A stretch of 64,000 nucleotides of DNA from Erwinia endophytica (GCF_009295515.1 NZ_RQVV01000015.1:1-64000); one strand, 5' to 3'; counted from the first letter of the stretch, positions 1 through 11,358 are shown. The notes: generated by a model from the sequence alone, not told the origin. Numbers and translations are program-made.

Positions 1-232
1 GGTCGCTAAACCGTTATTCCGTGTCAGTGGAGGCGCATTATAGGGGGTTCCTGACAACTGACAAGTGTTTCTTAAAAATAAATTGCCGACAGCTTCTTTT
101 TTCATCAGAAGAGGAAAAAAGCACCGATTCAAGAACCTGTTTACAGCAAAAACGCATCCCAAATCCTTTTCAGGCGCCATGATATCGATATCGTGTTGCC
201 AGGCATTTCTTTTTATATGTTAAGAAACGCAT
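1..232. other. Non-coding stretch downstream of rbsR
   Basis: This stretch lies 3' of rbsR, which is read on the minus strand, and runs to the window edge. I see no credible reading frame, tRNA or rRNA. Around 180-195 there is a short palindrome made of repeated GATATC, with no obvious function. A partner gene may lie outside the window. Confidence 0.4.
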
Positions 233-1234
233 TTAAATTTCTGTGACGGATCCACGTTCAATTAGCTCCGGCGTCAGGACCAGTAACTGTTGGCTGTCGC
301 CAGGTTCGGCCAGTCGGTGAATTAAAGTATCAATCGCCAGTTCCCCCAACTCATCTTTCGGCTGGTGAATGGTCGTCAGCGGCGGCGTCATATAACGGGC
401 AAGTTCGATATCATCATAACCAATCACCGCAATATCCCGCCCAGCGACAAGGCCAGCCTGAAACAGCGCATGGTAAACCCCAACTGCCATGGCATCATTA
501 CAGGTAAAGATGGCTTGCGGTAGAGGATTGATCGCCAGTAAATGGTTCATGGCGTTATATCCCCCCTCAAATTCAAAGTCACCTCTTACTATATAACCCG
601 GTAAGATTGGCAAATTGGCCGTTTTCATCGCCTGTTGAAAACCTTCAAGGCGCAAACGTGCCGGCGTCTTATCCTGAGGCCCGGCAATACAAGCAATACG
701 TGTATAACCACGCGAAATCAGATAACGGGTAGCCATTTTGCCACCCAACAGCGAATTATCCTGAATAATGTCGCTATCACCTTCAAAGGGTGCCCAGTCC
801 ATCATGACCGAAGGGATTGATGGATAGCGGTTGAGGATCTCTGCCGAAGGGATATGGCTTTCGGTACACATGATCAACAATCCATCAACCCGCTTTTGCA
901 ACAATGTCTCCAGACTGCGGTTCATGCGATCTTCATCGCCCTCGGTATTACACAACACCAGGCTATAGCCACGCTCGAAGCAACAGCGCTCCACGCCCCG
1001 AACCACTTCAGAATAAAAGGGGTTGCTGCTGGCGGTCAGCAGCATACCGATGGTTCTTGTCTGATTAAGCTTGAGGCTGCGGGCTAACGCCGAAGGCGCA
1101 TAATTCAACTGAGTAATCGCCGCAATGATTTTTTCCCGCACCGCTTCGCTCACGAAGCGGTTATTATTAATGACGTGGGAGACTGTAGACGTTGACACAC
1201 CAGCAAGCCGTGCGACATCTTTCATGGTAGCCAC
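233..1234 (-). CDS. rbsR: Ribose operon repressor RbsR (LacI family)
   Basis: LacI/GalR-family repressor that shuts off rbsDACBKR until ribose binds. The N-terminus (residues 1-25, [20 protein letters not shown]) is the LacI helix-turn-helix, followed by a hinge with LARSLK and a periplasmic-binding-protein-like effector domain with [10 protein letters not shown] and [10 protein letters not shown]. Length (333 aa) and sequence follow E. coli RbsR along the whole protein. It is the last gene of the operon and starts 3 bp after the rbsK stop, so it is probably co-transcribed and autoregulated. Two LacI-type palindromes upstream of rbsD (6052-6067 and 6134-6145) are its likely operators. Confidence 0.95.
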   Translation of the reverse strand: MATMKDVARLAGVSTSTVSHVINNNRFVSEAVREKIIAAITQLNYAPSALARSLKLNQTRTIGMLLTASSNPFYSEVVRGVERCCFERGYSLVLCNTEGDEDRMNRSLETLLQKRVDGLLIMCTESHIPSAEILNRYPSIPSVMMDWAPFEGDSDIIQDNSLLGGKMATRYLISRGYTRIACIAGPQDKTPARLRLEGFQQAMKTANLPILPGYIVRGDFEFEGGYNAMNHLLAINPLPQAIFTCNDAMAVGVYHALFQAGLVAGRDIAVIGYDDIELARYMTPPLTTIHQPKDELGELAIDTLIHRLAEPGDSQQLLVLTPELIERGSVTEI

Positions 1235-1237
1235 GAG

Positions 1238-2167
1238 TTACTCCTGCTGCAGCAAGAAGCTGTCAATTTCATCGCGCCAGGGTACCGAAGGTTGTGCGCC
1301 TGGCCGTGTTACTGCAATGGCCGCTGCGGCATGGGCAAAACGTACCGCCTGATCCATTGGCTTGTCTTCTAACAGTGCGGTGATCAACGCACCGTTGAAA
1401 GTATCCCCTGCGGCAATAGTATCTACCGCTTTCACCTTAAAACCGGCAATACGCTGTCCGTCGCCATTTTCACTTAACCATACTCCGCGATGACCCAGTG
1501 TAATCAATACGCTGGCAATGCCTTTTTCATGCAGCACGCTTGCTGCGTGTGCCGCGTCCTCATCTGACGTGATACGCACGCCTGTCAGGATTTCCGCTTC
1601 TGTTTCATTCGGCGTAATCATGTCCACCAGCGCCAGCAACTCATCAGATAATGACGTTGCCGGGGCCGGATTGAGAACGACCCGAGTCTGATGCTGACGG
1701 GCAATTTTCGCCGCCGCCAGCACGCTATCCAGAGGAGACTCTAATTGCATTAAAAGAACAGCAGCGTCCACAATGGTCTGTTGATGTTTTTCCACTATGG
1801 CTGGCGTCAGCGCCGCATTCGCTCCGGCATGAATCGCAATACTGTTTTCACCTTCCGCGTTAACAAAAATTAACGCCACACCGGTAGATTCTCCCGCCAC
1901 CACTTCAACTGGCGCCACATTAATATGGTCTTTTGCCAACTGCTGACGAATGTGCCCACCGATATTATCTTCACCCACACACGCAATAAAGGAAACGTCA
2001 GCCCCACTGCGCCCGGCTGCCACAGCCTGGTTAGCGCCCTTGCCACCAAAAGCCACCTGATATTGCGTCCCGAGAACCGTTTCGCCGGGACGCGGGAACT
2101 GGGCAAGGCTCAGGATATGATCTGCGTTGATACTGCCAAGAACAGCCAGTTTGCCGGTATTTTTCAT
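1238..2167 (-). CDS. rbsK: Ribokinase RbsK
   Basis: PfkB-family sugar kinase that phosphorylates ribose to ribose 5-phosphate in the cytoplasm. The N-terminal GSINADHIL, the GGKGANQAVAAGRSGA motif and the C-terminal anion-hole motif DTIAAGDTFNGA (catalytic Asp in AGD) are all intact. The frame stays open upstream to 2218, but I chose the ATG at 2167 because the protein then begins like E. coli RbsK and has 309 residues. The extra upstream codons run through the hairpin at 2182-2211. It sits between rbsB and rbsR. Confidence 0.93.
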   Translation of the reverse strand: MKNTGKLAVLGSINADHILSLAQFPRPGETVLGTQYQVAFGGKGANQAVAAGRSGADVSFIACVGEDNIGGHIRQQLAKDHINVAPVEVVAGESTGVALIFVNAEGENSIAIHAGANAALTPAIVEKHQQTIVDAAVLLMQLESPLDSVLAAAKIARQHQTRVVLNPAPATSLSDELLALVDMITPNETEAEILTGVRITSDEDAAHAASVLHEKGIASVLITLGHRGVWLSENGDGQRIAGFKVKAVDTIAAGDTFNGALITALLEDKPMDQAVRFAHAAAAIAVTRPGAQPSVPWRDEIDSFLLQQE

Positions 2168-2181
2168 CAGAGAATTATCCA

Positions 2182-2211
2182 GAAAAAGGCGCCACCTGTG
2201 AAAGGTGGCGC
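2182..2211 (-). terminator. Hairpin with U-tract between rbsB and rbsK
   Basis: On the minus strand a 9-bp GC-rich perfect stem (2189-2197 with 2203-2211) with a 5-nt loop is followed by CCTTTTT. It has the form of an intrinsic terminator. Lying inside the operon, just after rbsB, it probably acts as an attenuator that lowers rbsKR expression relative to the abundant binding protein. Confidence 0.75.
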
Positions 2212-2231
2212 GTGCCATGCTTTTCTTTGAT

Positions 2232-3116
2232 TTATTGAGTGACCAGTTTCAGGTCAACCGGATTGATCGCCTGAACATTCTGGCCCTTCAGGGCTTTATC
2301 AGCGATATCCACGCCGGTAATGCCGATCTTCTCTGGCTGTTGGGCCACAGTAGCCGCCAGTTTGCCACCTTCAACCGCTTTCACGCCATCAGCAGTGCCG
2401 TCAAAGCCAACCACTACCACATCAGATTTGCCCGCAGTTTGCAACGCACGGATTGCCCCCAACGCCATTTCGTCGTTCTGGGCAAACACTGCTTGCACGT
2501 CTGGATGCGCAGTGAGCAAGTTCTGCATCACGTTCAGGCCTTTAGTACGGTCAAAATCTGCCGGCTGACTGGCGAGGATAACAAATTTATGGGCATCTGC
2601 GGCAGTTTTAAAGCCGTCACCACGCTCACGAGCCACTGACGTTCCGGCAATCCCTGATAGCTCAATAACTTTGGCATGATCGCCGAGTCTTTTCGCGATG
2701 TAATCGCCAGCCATTTTACCGCCCAAACGATTATCTGACGCGACATGACTGACAACGCTACCTTGCGCCGCATTACGGTCGAGGGTGATGACCGGGATGT
2801 TGGCCTGATTAGCCATTTTCACCGCGTTACCCACTGCATCAGAATCCGTCGGGTTAATCATTAACAACTTTGTACCACGTACAGTCAAATCCTGTACATT
2901 AGCCAACTCTTTCGCTGGATTGTTCTGCGAATCCAGCACCACCAGATTGTAGCCCAGCTTATCAGCCTCTTTCTGCGCACCGTCTTTCAACGAAACGAAA
3001 AAGGGATTATTCAGGGTGGAAACCACCAACGCTATGGTGTCTTTCGCCATTGCATTAGCACTCAGCGTGACACCAAGCAGAACTGCAAAAACCGTCCGTT
3101 TATTCGTTTTCATCAT
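2232..3116 (-). CDS. rbsB: Ribose-binding periplasmic protein RbsB
   Basis: Periplasmic ribose receptor of the RbsABC importer. The first ~24 residues are a Sec signal peptide (MMKTNKR, hydrophobic core, ANAMA cleavage site), and the mature protein begins [16 protein letters not shown] as in E. coli RbsB. Later ribose-pocket segments such as [13 protein letters not shown] and VVVGFDG are present. Two adjacent ATGs (3116 and 3113) are possible starts. An AGGA ribosome-binding site at about 3121-3124 is slightly better spaced for the second; the difference is one Met. It follows rbsC by 19 bp and is the last gene before the internal hairpin. Confidence 0.95.
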   Translation of the reverse strand: MMKTNKRTVFAVLLGVTLSANAMAKDTIALVVSTLNNPFFVSLKDGAQKEADKLGYNLVVLDSQNNPAKELANVQDLTVRGTKLLMINPTDSDAVGNAVKMANQANIPVITLDRNAAQGSVVSHVASDNRLGGKMAGDYIAKRLGDHAKVIELSGIAGTSVARERGDGFKTAADAHKFVILASQPADFDRTKGLNVMQNLLTAHPDVQAVFAQNDEMALGAIRALQTAGKSDVVVVGFDGTADGVKAVEGGKLAATVAQQPEKIGITGVDIADKALKGQNVQAINPVDLKLVTQ

Positions 3117-3135
3117 AATGTCCTGTAGGGGAGAG

Positions 3136-4104
3136 TTATTTACTGCTTTTGTTATCTACCAGCACCGCCAGCAAAATCACTACAGCTTTGACGATCATTT
3201 GGTAGTAAGACGAAACACCGAGTAAGTTAAGGCCATTGTTCAGAAAACCCAGGATTAGCGCGCCGATCAATGTCCCCATAATACGTCCCTTGCCACCTGC
3301 CAGACTGGTACCGCCCAGTACCACAGCCGCAATAGCATCCAGTTCATACCCCGTACCCGCTGTCGGCTGAGCCGAGGAAAGACGGGCAACTTCAATGGTT
3401 CCGGCCAATGCGGCTAACATGCCGCACAGGGCGTAAACGATAATTTTGACCCGGTTGACGCGGATGCCCGACAAACGGGTGGCAGCTTCATTCCCGCCCA
3501 GCGCATAAATGTAACGACCCAAACGAGTGTGATGCAGCATGTACCAGGCCAGCAGGAATACTATCGCCATCAACCAGACTGGTGTTGGAACACCCAGTGG
3601 ACGACCAATACCAAACCAGCCAAACAGGTCGGCATTGTCATTGAATCCGGTATTGATCGGGCTACCGTTGGTGTAGACCATGGTCACACCACGTAACAAC
3701 ATCATCATGACCAGCGTGGCAATAAATGCCTGTACCCGACCTTTCGCCACCACGGTCCCGGTCAGTGCGCCAACCGCCGCCCCCAGTGCCAGAGAAGCCA
3801 CAACGGCTACCAGCGCGTTAACATTGAGCCCCACCAGCGACGCTCCCACCGCTCCCGTCAACGCCAGCAACGAACCTACCGACAGATCAATGCCTGAAGT
3901 CAGGATAACCAACGTCATCCCTACCGCCATAATGGCGTTGGCTGATGTCTGCTGCAGGATATTGAACATATTGTTGACGGTGAAGAAGTTCTGGCTCATG
4001 CCAGAAACAATGGCAATCAGCACTATCAGCGCGATCAGTGACTTCTGCTCCAGCAGCCAGGACTTACTGAAAAAACGGCGACTCTGAAGGGTTTGGGTAT
4101 TCAT
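3136..4104 (-). CDS. rbsC: Ribose ABC transporter permease RbsC
   Basis: Inner-membrane permease of the RbsABC importer, 322 aa and very hydrophobic throughout. The family motif [25 protein letters not shown] is followed by repeated transmembrane helices, and the EAA-like segment [17 protein letters not shown] lies near the C-terminus. It begins only 2 bp after the rbsA stop, so translation is probably coupled. Length and sequence match E. coli RbsC (321 aa). Confidence 0.95.
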   Translation of the reverse strand: MNTQTLQSRRFFSKSWLLEQKSLIALIVLIAIVSGMSQNFFTVNNMFNILQQTSANAIMAVGMTLVILTSGIDLSVGSLLALTGAVGASLVGLNVNALVAVVASLALGAAVGALTGTVVAKGRVQAFIATLVMMMLLRGVTMVYTNGSPINTGFNDNADLFGWFGIGRPLGVPTPVWLMAIVFLLAWYMLHHTRLGRYIYALGGNEAATRLSGIRVNRVKIIVYALCGMLAALAGTIEVARLSSAQPTAGTGYELDAIAAVVLGGTSLAGGKGRIMGTLIGALILGFLNNGLNLLGVSSYYQMIVKAVVILLAVLVDNKSSK

Positions 4105-4106
4105 TG

Positions 4107-5612
4107 TTATGCCAGCTCCACGCTATGTTGCTTACCTACCGCCGCCGCCATTAGAACTTCCTGCGAGGCCTGTTCAATAGGGAAATCACCGCTAAGGCGT
4201 CCCTCGTGCAGTACCAGTACACGATCGCTCATGCCCAACACCTCCGGCATTTCCGAGGAGACAAGGATGATGCTTAACCCCTCATCCTTGAACTGATTGA
4301 TTAACTGATAAATTTCTTTTTTCGCTCCGACATCCACACCGCGAGTCGGCTCATCAAGGATCAACACTTTTGGCCGGGTCATCAGCCCTCGGGCGATAGC
4401 GACCTTTTGCTGATTCCCCCCCGACAACAACCCGACGGGCTGGTCCATCGACGGGGTCTTAATATTAAAGAGTTTGATAAAATCGCTGACTGCCAGTTGC
4501 TCTTCCGCATGTTTCAGCCGCCCACCACGGTGGCTAAAGTAGTCCAACGCCGTGAGAGACATGTTCTCTTTCACCGACATCCCCAACACCAGTCCGTCGC
4601 GTTTACGATCTTCGGAGATATAAACAATGCCGTTTTGCAGCCCTTCTTCCGGGGAACGCATCAATATGCTCTTGCCGTCAAGCATGATACGGCCCGCACT
4701 ATGTGGCAGTGCGCCGTACAGTATCTTCATTAATTCAGTACGCCCCGCCCCCATCAGACCCGCCACCCCCAGAATTTCACCTTTGCGTAGCGAGAAACTG
4801 ATGTCATCCACTCCCGGTCCACTGAGATGCCCGACTTGCAGTCGAACTTCGCCAGGCACCTTATTAAGACGTGGATACTGCTCCTCAAGTTTGCGGCCTA
4901 CCATCATTTCAATCAGCGTATCTTCATTGAGGCTGTCAACCGTACGCTCGGCAATAAACTGTCCATCACGGAAAATCGTCACGTCATCACAGATTTCAAA
5001 AATCTCTTTCATACGGTGGGAGATATAGACAATCCCACAGCCCTGCGCTTTCAGCTCGCGGATCACCTGAAACAGCGAAGCGGTTTCGCTATCGGTCAAT
5101 GCATCAGTCGGTTCATCCATCACGATGACTTTTGATTCGAAGCTCAGTACTCTGGCAATTTCCACCATCTGCTGCTCGCCAATCGACAGAGAGCCGACCA
5201 ACTTGTGACTGCTGAAGCGCAAATTTAGTCTTTTCAGCAACACATCAGCCTCAGCATGCATCTTCTTCCACTGAATACGGCCAAATCTGTTCACAAACTC
5301 ACGACCAAGGAAAATGTTTTCCGCAATACTGAGCTGTGGAATCAGGTTAAGTTCCTGATGAATAATGCCAATCCCCGCATCCTGAGAGGCTTTTGGCCCG
5401 TTGAATGAGACGTTGTTGCCCAGCCAGGTGATAGAGCCGGCGTCACAGCGATAGATCCCAGTCATCACCTTCATCATGGTAGATTTTCCGGCGCCGTTTT
5501 CCCCCACCAGCGCCATCACGCGGCCAGGATAAACAGCCAGTGACGCTCCCGAGAGCGCTTTTACGCCTGGGAATGATTTATCAATGCCTTGCAGTTGCAA
5601 TAAGGGTTGCAT
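4107..5612 (-). CDS. rbsA: Ribose import ATPase RbsA
   Basis: Double-cassette ABC ATPase (501 aa) that powers ribose import. The first cassette has a full Walker A (GENGAGKST, about residues 37-45), the signature SIGEQQM and Walker [10 protein letters not shown]. The second has the degenerate Walker [12 protein letters not shown] and the signature LSGGNQQK with [11 protein letters not shown]. That asymmetry is normal for sugar ATPases of the RbsA/AraG/MglA group. It overlaps the rbs gene string without gaps: the stop of rbsD lies 7 bp upstream, and rbsC follows after 2 bp. Confidence 0.96.
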   Translation of the reverse strand: MQPLLQLQGIDKSFPGVKALSGASLAVYPGRVMALVGENGAGKSTMMKVMTGIYRCDAGSITWLGNNVSFNGPKASQDAGIGIIHQELNLIPQLSIAENIFLGREFVNRFGRIQWKKMHAEADVLLKRLNLRFSSHKLVGSLSIGEQQMVEIARVLSFESKVIVMDEPTDALTDSETASLFQVIRELKAQGCGIVYISHRMKEIFEICDDVTIFRDGQFIAERTVDSLNEDTLIEMMVGRKLEEQYPRLNKVPGEVRLQVGHLSGPGVDDISFSLRKGEILGVAGLMGAGRTELMKILYGALPHSAGRIMLDGKSILMRSPEEGLQNGIVYISEDRKRDGLVLGMSVKENMSLTALDYFSHRGGRLKHAEEQLAVSDFIKLFNIKTPSMDQPVGLLSGGNQQKVAIARGLMTRPKVLILDEPTRGVDVGAKKEIYQLINQFKDEGLSIILVSSEMPEVLGMSDRVLVLHEGRLSGDFPIEQASQEVLMAAAVGKQHSVELA

Positions 5613-5619
5613 GGCGGCC

Positions 5620-6039
5620 TCAGAAGATCACACCAGCGTAGAAGATGACATTCGCATACGGAGAACACTCCCCACTGCGAATCACCGCATGACTACGCTG
5701 TGTTTGCTGTTTGAACTGATGATGACTGACGTACTGAATAGCGATAGTGTTCCCCTGATGTTGCTGCAGCACATTGAGTAGAGCCAGTAATTCGCTATGA
5801 ATTTGTGGGTTATGAAATTTGATCTCTTCCGCAATGACGGCTCTTTCAACCTGCATCTCTTCAGTCACCGCCTGTACCACCTGCATAAAGCTGGGAATAC
5901 CCTTGATCAGCGCCAGATCGATACGTTGCAATCCGGCCGGAACAGGCAGACCCGCATCACCAATCACCAGGCTATCGGTATGCCCCAGGCGGGAAATCAG
6001 GGATGAGATTTCAGAATGTAGTAAAGTGCCTTTTTTCAT
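5620..6039 (-). CDS. rbsD: D-ribose pyranase RbsD
   Basis: First gene of the rbs operon. RbsD interconverts the pyranose and furanose forms of ribose so that ribokinase can use it. It begins [22 protein letters not shown], with the conserved catalytic His of this family in SRLGHTD, and is 139 aa long like E. coli RbsD. A clear ribosome-binding site (CGGGAGTGAAAC) precedes the ATG. The start codon lies 12 bp downstream of the proximal RbsR palindrome. Confidence 0.95.
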   Translation of the reverse strand: MKKGTLLHSEISSLISRLGHTDSLVIGDAGLPVPAGLQRIDLALIKGIPSFMQVVQAVTEEMQVERAVIAEEIKFHNPQIHSELLALLNVLQQHQGNTIAIQYVSHHQFKQQTQRSHAVIRSGECSPYANVIFYAGVIF

Positions 6040-6051
6040 GTTTCACTCCCG

Positions 6052-6067
6052 AGCGAAACGTTTCGCT
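6052..6067 (-). promoter_or_regulatory. RbsR operator, proximal
   Basis: Perfect 16-bp palindrome AGCGAAACGTTTCGCT, the LacI-family motif bound by RbsR. It lies between the rbs -10 element and the rbsD start codon, so a bound repressor would block transcription initiation. Confidence 0.9.
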
Positions 6068-6074
6068 GAGCAGG

Positions 6075-6104
6075 AGTATAGAAAACAGCAAGGGGAAAAA
6101 ACAA
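6075..6104 (-). promoter_or_regulatory. Probable rbs promoter
   Basis: On the minus strand TTGTTT (6099-6104) and TATACT (6075-6080) are separated by 18 bp, a fair sigma-70 promoter, placed between the two RbsR palindromes and just upstream of rbsD. The assignment rests on position and consensus only. Confidence 0.6.
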
Positions 6105-6133
6105 TCGACAAAAGGTGAAACTGTGATCAGCAT

Positions 6134-6145
6134 CGAAACGTTTCG
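6134..6145 (-). promoter_or_regulatory. RbsR operator-like site, distal
   Basis: Perfect 12-bp palindrome CGAAACGTTTCG, identical to the core of the proximal site. The two centres are 80 bp apart with the promoter between them, which suits repression by a loop or cooperative binding. Confidence 0.75.
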
Positions 6146-6167
6146 TTCACAATGACCACGGTTTGCC

Positions 6168-6455
6168 TTAAATAGCAGATAACACTAATGATAAAAAGAA
6201 TAGAGAGGATACCAACAGCATCACTGACCGGATGCAGACGCGCTGTATTTTCCCTCTGAGGATGCGCGTCATCAGCATGCCCGCAATACTATCCGGGCCC
6301 AGAAGCAGAGCCCGTGATACGGAAGGCGACCTGGTGACAGAACCAGAATGAACAAGACTTTCTCCACGCTCCCGCAAGGGATGAGACGCAGGCAGCGATA
6401 TCTTCCGGTTCAGAACGCCATCAGGCGCGACACTGAAAAACCTGGCGAGCCAGAC
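6168..6455. other. Non-coding stretch between rbs and ygiW
   Basis: About 290 bp between the rbs control region and the end of ygiW, which reads away from it. The open frames here (for example 6168-6377 minus) have no recognisable composition or ribosome-binding site. I see nothing I can assign. Confidence 0.4.
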
Positions 6456-6863
6456 TCAGCCCTGAATTTTACGGATCTGTTTAACATCCAGTTCGACGGA
6501 GTTATAGTTTTTATCCAGCTTGCCCTGTATTTCAACTTTGTCGGCTGGTGCCACGGTCTGGCCTTCCCAGCGTTTGTGGTCAATCTCAACCTTCATGACC
6601 CCTGAGGCATCGCGGAACAGGTAATCATCATCACCCACACGCTTTTCAATATTGCCGTGCATCGTCACCCAGGCGTTATCAGCCATATTCTGAGCCTGTT
6701 TCACCGTGGTCAACGCGCCGTTAGGGTTCACGAAGCCACCTTTCTGCGTTGATGTCGTTGGCGCATTAGGATCAATGAACCCTCCGATATGGGTAGCAAA
6801 TACCGGGGTGGAAACCAGAGCAACAATGGCCAGTAAAGCAGCATTCTTTTTCATTTTATTCAC
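6456..6863 (-). CDS. ygiW: YgiW/VisP family periplasmic OB-fold stress protein
   Basis: Small secreted protein of 135 aa. Residues 1-23 are a signal peptide ending STPVFA. The mature part carries the repeated GGFIDPN / GGFVNPN segments and an OB-fold with WVTMHGNIEKRVGDDDYLFRDASG and VEIDHKRWEG, typical of the YgiW/YdeI (BOF) family. Members help tolerate peroxide and cationic stress, and the family ligand is reported to be peptidoglycan for VisP. As in E. coli, the gene is divergent from qseBC and shares a 277-bp control region with it, so the pair is probably co-regulated by QseB. Confidence 0.88.
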   Translation of the reverse strand: MNKMKKNAALLAIVALVSTPVFATHIGGFIDPNAPTTSTQKGGFVNPNGALTTVKQAQNMADNAWVTMHGNIEKRVGDDDYLFRDASGVMKVEIDHKRWEGQTVAPADKVEIQGKLDKNYNSVELDVKQIRKIQG

Positions 6864-6912
6864 CTTTTTTGAATGGGTACGTTTTATTCAGGCGGAATTA
6901 AAACAAAAGGTT

Positions 6913-6928
6913 CTTAACAGGATCTTAA
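6913..6928. promoter_or_regulatory. QseB/PmrA-type box in the ygiW-qseB region
   Basis: Direct repeat CTTAA-N6-CTTAA. This matches the half-site arrangement used by QseB and its relative PmrA, and it lies 50 bp upstream of ygiW and 212 bp upstream of qseB. It is better placed to control ygiW than qseBC. Confidence 0.65.
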
Positions 6929-7140
6929 GGAACATGGCTTGGCTGGAAAATTTTATTATTTTGTCTAAAACGCGCGATTTTCGCTATTCGTGGGTATATA
7001 CCCTCAATAATTAAAGTTGCGGGACAGTGGCAATCGCAGGGATCCTGATACCCCGCCACCGTCCCTCTGTTTGCAGTATAACGACTATACAAAGGCAACG
7101 CGGTCTCGTATAAAACCGTTATTCACAGAAGGAATCTATC

Positions 7141-7803
7141 ATGCGAATTTTAGTCATTGAAGACGACAGGTTGATTGGCGACGGCCTCCGTGCCGGGCTG
7201 ATTAAGATGGGGTTCAACGTTGACTGGTTTACCAATGGCAAAGAGGGAAAAACAGCACTGGACGCCGCGCCTTACGATGCCGTGGTGCTGGACCTCAGCC
7301 TGCCCGGCATTGATGGACTGGAGATCCTACGCCAGTGGCGACAACAGGGTCGCGATGAGCCGGTACTGATCCTGACGGCAAGAGATGCATTGGAACAACG
7401 GATTAGCGGTTTACAACAGGGCGCGGACGACTACCTTTGCAAACCTTTTGCGCTTAGCGAGGTCGCTGCGCGTCTACAGGCATTGATCCGTCGTCGTCAC
7501 GGACAGCTTCACCCTTCACTGAACCACGGTGCGGTGGTAATGGAAACCGGTTCACGCACGGTCACGCTCAATGGTGATCCACTGCCGCTGAAGGCACGCG
7601 AACTGGCACTACTGGAACTGTTCCTGATGAATGCCGGTCGTGTTCTGACTCGCGATCAGTTGAAAGAGAAGCTTTATAGCTGGGATGACGACGTCTCCAG
7701 CAATACCGTTGAGGTACACATTCACCATTTGCGTAAAAAACTTGGCAGTCAGTTTATTCGCACCGTTCATGGCGTGGGTTATACGCTGGGAGAACCGTTG
7801 TGA
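7141..7803 (+). CDS. qseB: Response regulator QseB (OmpR family)
   Basis: OmpR/PhoB-type response regulator of 220 aa. The receiver domain (residues 1-115) has the acidic pair E7 D8 D9, phospho-acceptor D51 in VVLDLSLPG, and K101 in DDYLCKPF. The C-terminal winged helix ends [10 protein letters not shown]. Sequence, and the neighbours ygiW and qseC, identify it as QseB, which responds to its kinase QseC and cross-talks with PmrB. The stop overlaps the qseC start by 4 bp, indicating translational coupling. The ribosome-binding site is GAAGGAATCTATC. Confidence 0.93.
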   Translation: MRILVIEDDRLIGDGLRAGLIKMGFNVDWFTNGKEGKTALDAAPYDAVVLDLSLPGIDGLEILRQWRQQGRDEPVLILTARDALEQRISGLQQGADDYLCKPFALSEVAARLQALIRRRHGQLHPSLNHGAVVMETGSRTVTLNGDPLPLKARELALLELFLMNAGRVLTRDQLKEKLYSWDDDVSSNTVEVHIHHLRKKLGSQFIRTVHGVGYTLGEPL

Positions 7804-9146
7804 ACAAGCTGAGTTTACGTCTGCGCCTGATGCTGGGTTTTATTCTGCTCACGCTGATTTGTGGGGGCGCGGCAAGCCTGGGGGCCTGGTGGCAGACGAG
7901 ACACAATATTAACAAGCTGTTTGATACCCAGCAGATGCTGTTCGCCAAACGTCTGGCGACAATGAACCCGGAGCAGATCAACACTCAACCACTCACCATG
8001 CCTAAAAGCAAAAGGATGCTCAAACATCATCACGGTGAGCAAGATGACGATACTCTGGCCTTTGCAGTCTTCACGCGTGACGGACGGATGGTAATGAATG
8101 ATGGTGACAACGGCAAAGACTTCCTTTTCCACTACCAGCGCGATGGTTTCACTGACGATAAGTTGAAGGACGATGATGACTTATGGCGGCTGGTATGGCT
8201 CAGTACACCAGATAACCGCTATCTGGTCGTAGTCGGTCAGGAATGGGAATATCGCGATGATATGACCAGAGATATTGTACAAACCAATCTGTTCCCATGG
8301 CTGATAGCCCTGCCGGTAATGATATTGCTACTGTTATGGCTGCTGACGCACGAACTGGCACCACTGAAAAAAATGGCCCACCAGCTCCGTCAACGTTCCC
8401 CAGATGATAGTTCGCCGCTACACGAGAAACGGGTTCCACAGGAAGTGCGTCCGTTGTTAGAAGAACTGAACGCATTGTTCGCCAGAATTGGCGAAATGCT
8501 GGTGCGTGAGCGCCGCTTCACTTCCGATGCCGCCCATGAACTAAGAAGCCCACTGGCAGCGCTAAAGGTGCAAACGGAGGTCGTACAACTGGCACATGAT
8601 GATGAAGCCTTGCGCCATCATGCATTGATCAATCTGGATAAAGGAATCGACCGCGCCACCCGATTGGTCGATCAGTTGCTAACGCTTTCAAGGCTGGAAA
8701 GCAGCGAAGAACTTGATAAACAGCCGGTAGATCTACAACCACTATTGCAACAGGCGGTGATGGATCACTACGGCAAAGCACGGTCAGCAGGGGTGGAAAT
8801 CATGTTAACTTCGCCAGACACACCGGTCATCTTTCCTGGTAATACACTGCTATTGTCACTGATGATGCGCAACCTGCTGGATAATGCCATTCGTTACAGT
8901 CAGGCTGGCGGCAACATTGAGCTGAAACTTTCACAGCATGGGATTGAGGTGGCGGATGACGGTAACGGCGTGAGTGCTGAAGACTTAAAGCGAATCGGCG
9001 AACGTTTCTATCGGCCACCGGGACAAGAGAAAAGCGGTAGCGGGTTGGGCCTGTCGATTGTCAGCCAGATAGCCCACTTACACGCAATGCAGGTGACATT
9101 TGCTAACCGGGAAGAAGGCGGCTTCATCGTACGGATTAGCTGGTAA
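7800..9146 (+). CDS. qseC: Sensor histidine kinase QseC
   Basis: Inner-membrane sensor kinase, 448 aa, GTG start overlapping qseB. TM1 is at about residues 8-30 and TM2 at about 163-183, enclosing a periplasmic sensor domain with the family segment [16 protein letters not shown]. After the linker come the DHp domain with phosphorylated H246 ([12 protein letters not shown]) and a HATPase domain with N-box [18 protein letters not shown] and SGSGLGLSI. It matches E. coli QseC over its whole length. QseC has been described as a sensor of AI-3 and catecholamines, and it controls QseB phosphorylation. Confidence 0.93.
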   Translation: MNKLSLRLRLMLGFILLTLICGGAASLGAWWQTRHNINKLFDTQQMLFAKRLATMNPEQINTQPLTMPKSKRMLKHHHGEQDDDTLAFAVFTRDGRMVMNDGDNGKDFLFHYQRDGFTDDKLKDDDDLWRLVWLSTPDNRYLVVVGQEWEYRDDMTRDIVQTNLFPWLIALPVMILLLLWLLTHELAPLKKMAHQLRQRSPDDSSPLHEKRVPQEVRPLLEELNALFARIGEMLVRERRFTSDAAHELRSPLAALKVQTEVVQLAHDDEALRHHALINLDKGIDRATRLVDQLLTLSRLESSEELDKQPVDLQPLLQQAVMDHYGKARSAGVEIMLTSPDTPVIFPGNTLLLSLMMRNLLDNAIRYSQAGGNIELKLSQHGIEVADDGNGVSAEDLKRIGERFYRPPGQEKSGSGLGLSIVSQIAHLHAMQVTFANREEGGFIVRISW

Positions 9147-9212
9147 TTCACCGACGATAACGACAATGATCTCTTTCAGTGAACATCAATCAAAAAGTTA
9201 ACGCGCAGAAAC

Positions 9213-9232
9213 GACGGGCCGGCAAGCCCGTC
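9213..9232 (+). terminator. Hairpin between qseC and kup
   Basis: A 7-bp perfect GC-rich stem (GACGGGC with GCCCGTC) with a 6-nt loop lies between the convergent qseC and kup genes. A moderately T-rich run (CTGTTTCTGTGG) follows on the plus strand. It may serve both genes. Confidence 0.6.
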
Positions 9233-9245
9233 CTGTTTCTGTGGT

Positions 9246-11114
9246 TTAAATTTCAACCTGGGTTCCTAATTCGATAACCCGATTAGGGGGAATTTCAAAT
9301 TGATCCGGCGCACGCAGGGCGTTCTTTTGCAGCATCAGGAACAGCTTGCCGCGCAACTGCAAATACCAGGGTCGTTTGCCGATGATCAGCGACTCATGCG
9401 ACATAAAGAACGACGTTTCCATCATCCGGCAGTTCAGCCCTTCCAGCCCGCAACGATGGAAAATCTCTTCCACATTCGGCGTTTCACGCCAACCGTAACT
9501 GGCCACCACGCGCCAGAAAGTCGGGGAAAGCTGCTCAATAGTCACACGACGAACATTATGCACGTAGGGCGCGTCTTCAGTACGTAACGTCAGGAGCACT
9601 ACGCGCTCATGTAGCACTTTGTTATGTTTGAGGTTATGTAACATTGCGAACGGGATAACGTTCAGGGCCCGGGACATATAAACCGCGGTTCCCGGTACAC
9701 GCACCGGCGGTGATTTTTCCAGAGAGGCAATCATCGCCTCCAGAGAGTTGCCGTGCTCATGCATTCGACGCAGCAGACGGAAACGTTCGCTTTTCCAGGT
9801 GGTCATGATAACAAACATCACCAATGCCAAACTCAGCGGTAACCAGCCCCCCGAAAAGACTTTAATCAGATTTGCTGAGAACAGGGAAACATCAATACAC
9901 AACATACCAATAAGGATCAGCATCACCAGATAACGATTCCAGTGCCAGTTTTTAATCGCCACAACAGAGCAGAGAATCGCGGTCAGTACCATCGTGCCAG
10001 TCACGGCAATACCGTATGCCGCCGCCAGATTACTGGAGTGTTTGAAGTCCATAATGACGAGGACCACTGCGAAAAACAGGATCCAGTTGATCACCGGAAT
10101 ATAAATCTGTCCTGATTCTTCTTCTGAAGTATGCACGATACGCATCGGCGGCAGGTATCCCAAACGAACCGCCTGACGCGTCAGGGAGAAGACACCGGAA
10201 ATCACCGCCTGCGAGGCAATAACCGTCGCCAACGTCGCGAGGATCAATATTGGGATCAACGCCCAGTCAGGCGCCAGCAGATAAAACGGATTTTTAATAG
10301 CTTGTGGATTTTTCAACAACAGCGCGCCCTGACCGAAGTAGTTCAGCACCAACGACGGCAGCACCACTGAAAACCAGGCCAGGCGGATTGGTAATTTACC
10401 GAAGTGCCCCATATCCGCATACAGCGCTTCCACGCCGGTTATCGCCAGTACCACCGCTCCCAGCGCAAAAAATGAAACTTTTTTATATTCAACGAAGAAG
10501 TGTATTGCCCAGTAGGGATTCAACGCATGAAGAACATCAGGGTTATGCAGAATACTGCGCGCACCCATGACTGCCAGTACGATAAACCATAGCATCATCA
10601 CTGGCGCAAACAGTTTACCCACTATTCCTGTTCCATGCTTTTGAATAATAAAGAGTAAAGTCAGAACAGCAATCGCCAGCGGTACGATCCAGGTATCAAG
10701 ATTCGGTGCCGCAATTTCCAAGCCTTCAATGGCCGAAAGCACCGAAACAGCGGGGGTAATAACCACCTCGCCATAGAAAAAACTGCCGCCAGTCAATCCC
10801 ATGATCACCAATACTGCGGTGGCTCTGGCGCTGGTATTACGACCAGCCAGTGACATCAGCGTAAGAATGCCCCCCTCCCCAGCATTGTCGGCACGCATCA
10901 CATAGCTGATATATTTCAGCGAAACGACCAATACCAACAGCCAGAAAATCAGCGAAAGAAAGCCAAATACCGCACCACGCTCAACACCAAAACCGAACTG
11001 CCCGGAGAGGCATTCCCGCAAAGTATATAGTGGACTGGTTCCTATGTCGCCATACACAACACCAATGGCTGCTAACGTGACACCACCAAGGGACTGCTTT
11101 TTTTCAGAACTCAT
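9246..11114 (-). CDS. kup: Low-affinity potassium uptake protein Kup
   Basis: K+/H+ symporter of the KUP/HAK/KT family, 622 aa as in E. coli. The N-terminal signature [17 protein letters not shown] is intact, followed by about twelve transmembrane helices in residues 15-450 and a cytoplasmic C-terminal domain ending [12 protein letters not shown]. Kup is constitutive in E. coli and works at low pH or high osmolarity. It is divergent from ravA, sharing a 240-bp AT-rich region, as in other enterobacteria. Confidence 0.96.
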   Translation of the reverse strand: MSSEKKQSLGGVTLAAIGVVYGDIGTSPLYTLRECLSGQFGFGVERGAVFGFLSLIFWLLVLVVSLKYISYVMRADNAGEGGILTLMSLAGRNTSARATAVLVIMGLTGGSFFYGEVVITPAVSVLSAIEGLEIAAPNLDTWIVPLAIAVLTLLFIIQKHGTGIVGKLFAPVMMLWFIVLAVMGARSILHNPDVLHALNPYWAIHFFVEYKKVSFFALGAVVLAITGVEALYADMGHFGKLPIRLAWFSVVLPSLVLNYFGQGALLLKNPQAIKNPFYLLAPDWALIPILILATLATVIASQAVISGVFSLTRQAVRLGYLPPMRIVHTSEEESGQIYIPVINWILFFAVVLVIMDFKHSSNLAAAYGIAVTGTMVLTAILCSVVAIKNWHWNRYLVMLILIGMLCIDVSLFSANLIKVFSGGWLPLSLALVMFVIMTTWKSERFRLLRRMHEHGNSLEAMIASLEKSPPVRVPGTAVYMSRALNVIPFAMLHNLKHNKVLHERVVLLTLRTEDAPYVHNVRRVTIEQLSPTFWRVVASYGWRETPNVEEIFHRCGLEGLNCRMMETSFFMSHESLIIGKRPWYLQLRGKLFLMLQKNALRAPDQFEIPPNRVIELGTQVEI

Positions 11115-11358
11115 AAACTAATCTTTTGTTGGGGCTGAATTTTGCCGAATTGCTTGCAGCGTTATCAAACCGTCAAAAAGCGCACAGTATGCACGATTCA
11201 TCACGAATGCCTACCCCTAATTACGTTAAAAATAAAAATTTCAATGTCCTGTATCACCCTTTGATAAGAAAAAAGCTGACTCACATCAACACTTTCAAGC
11301 ATCATAACCCGTAATGTTTACGCTCGACAGACCGTAGAATAAGGATGAATGTTTGATT

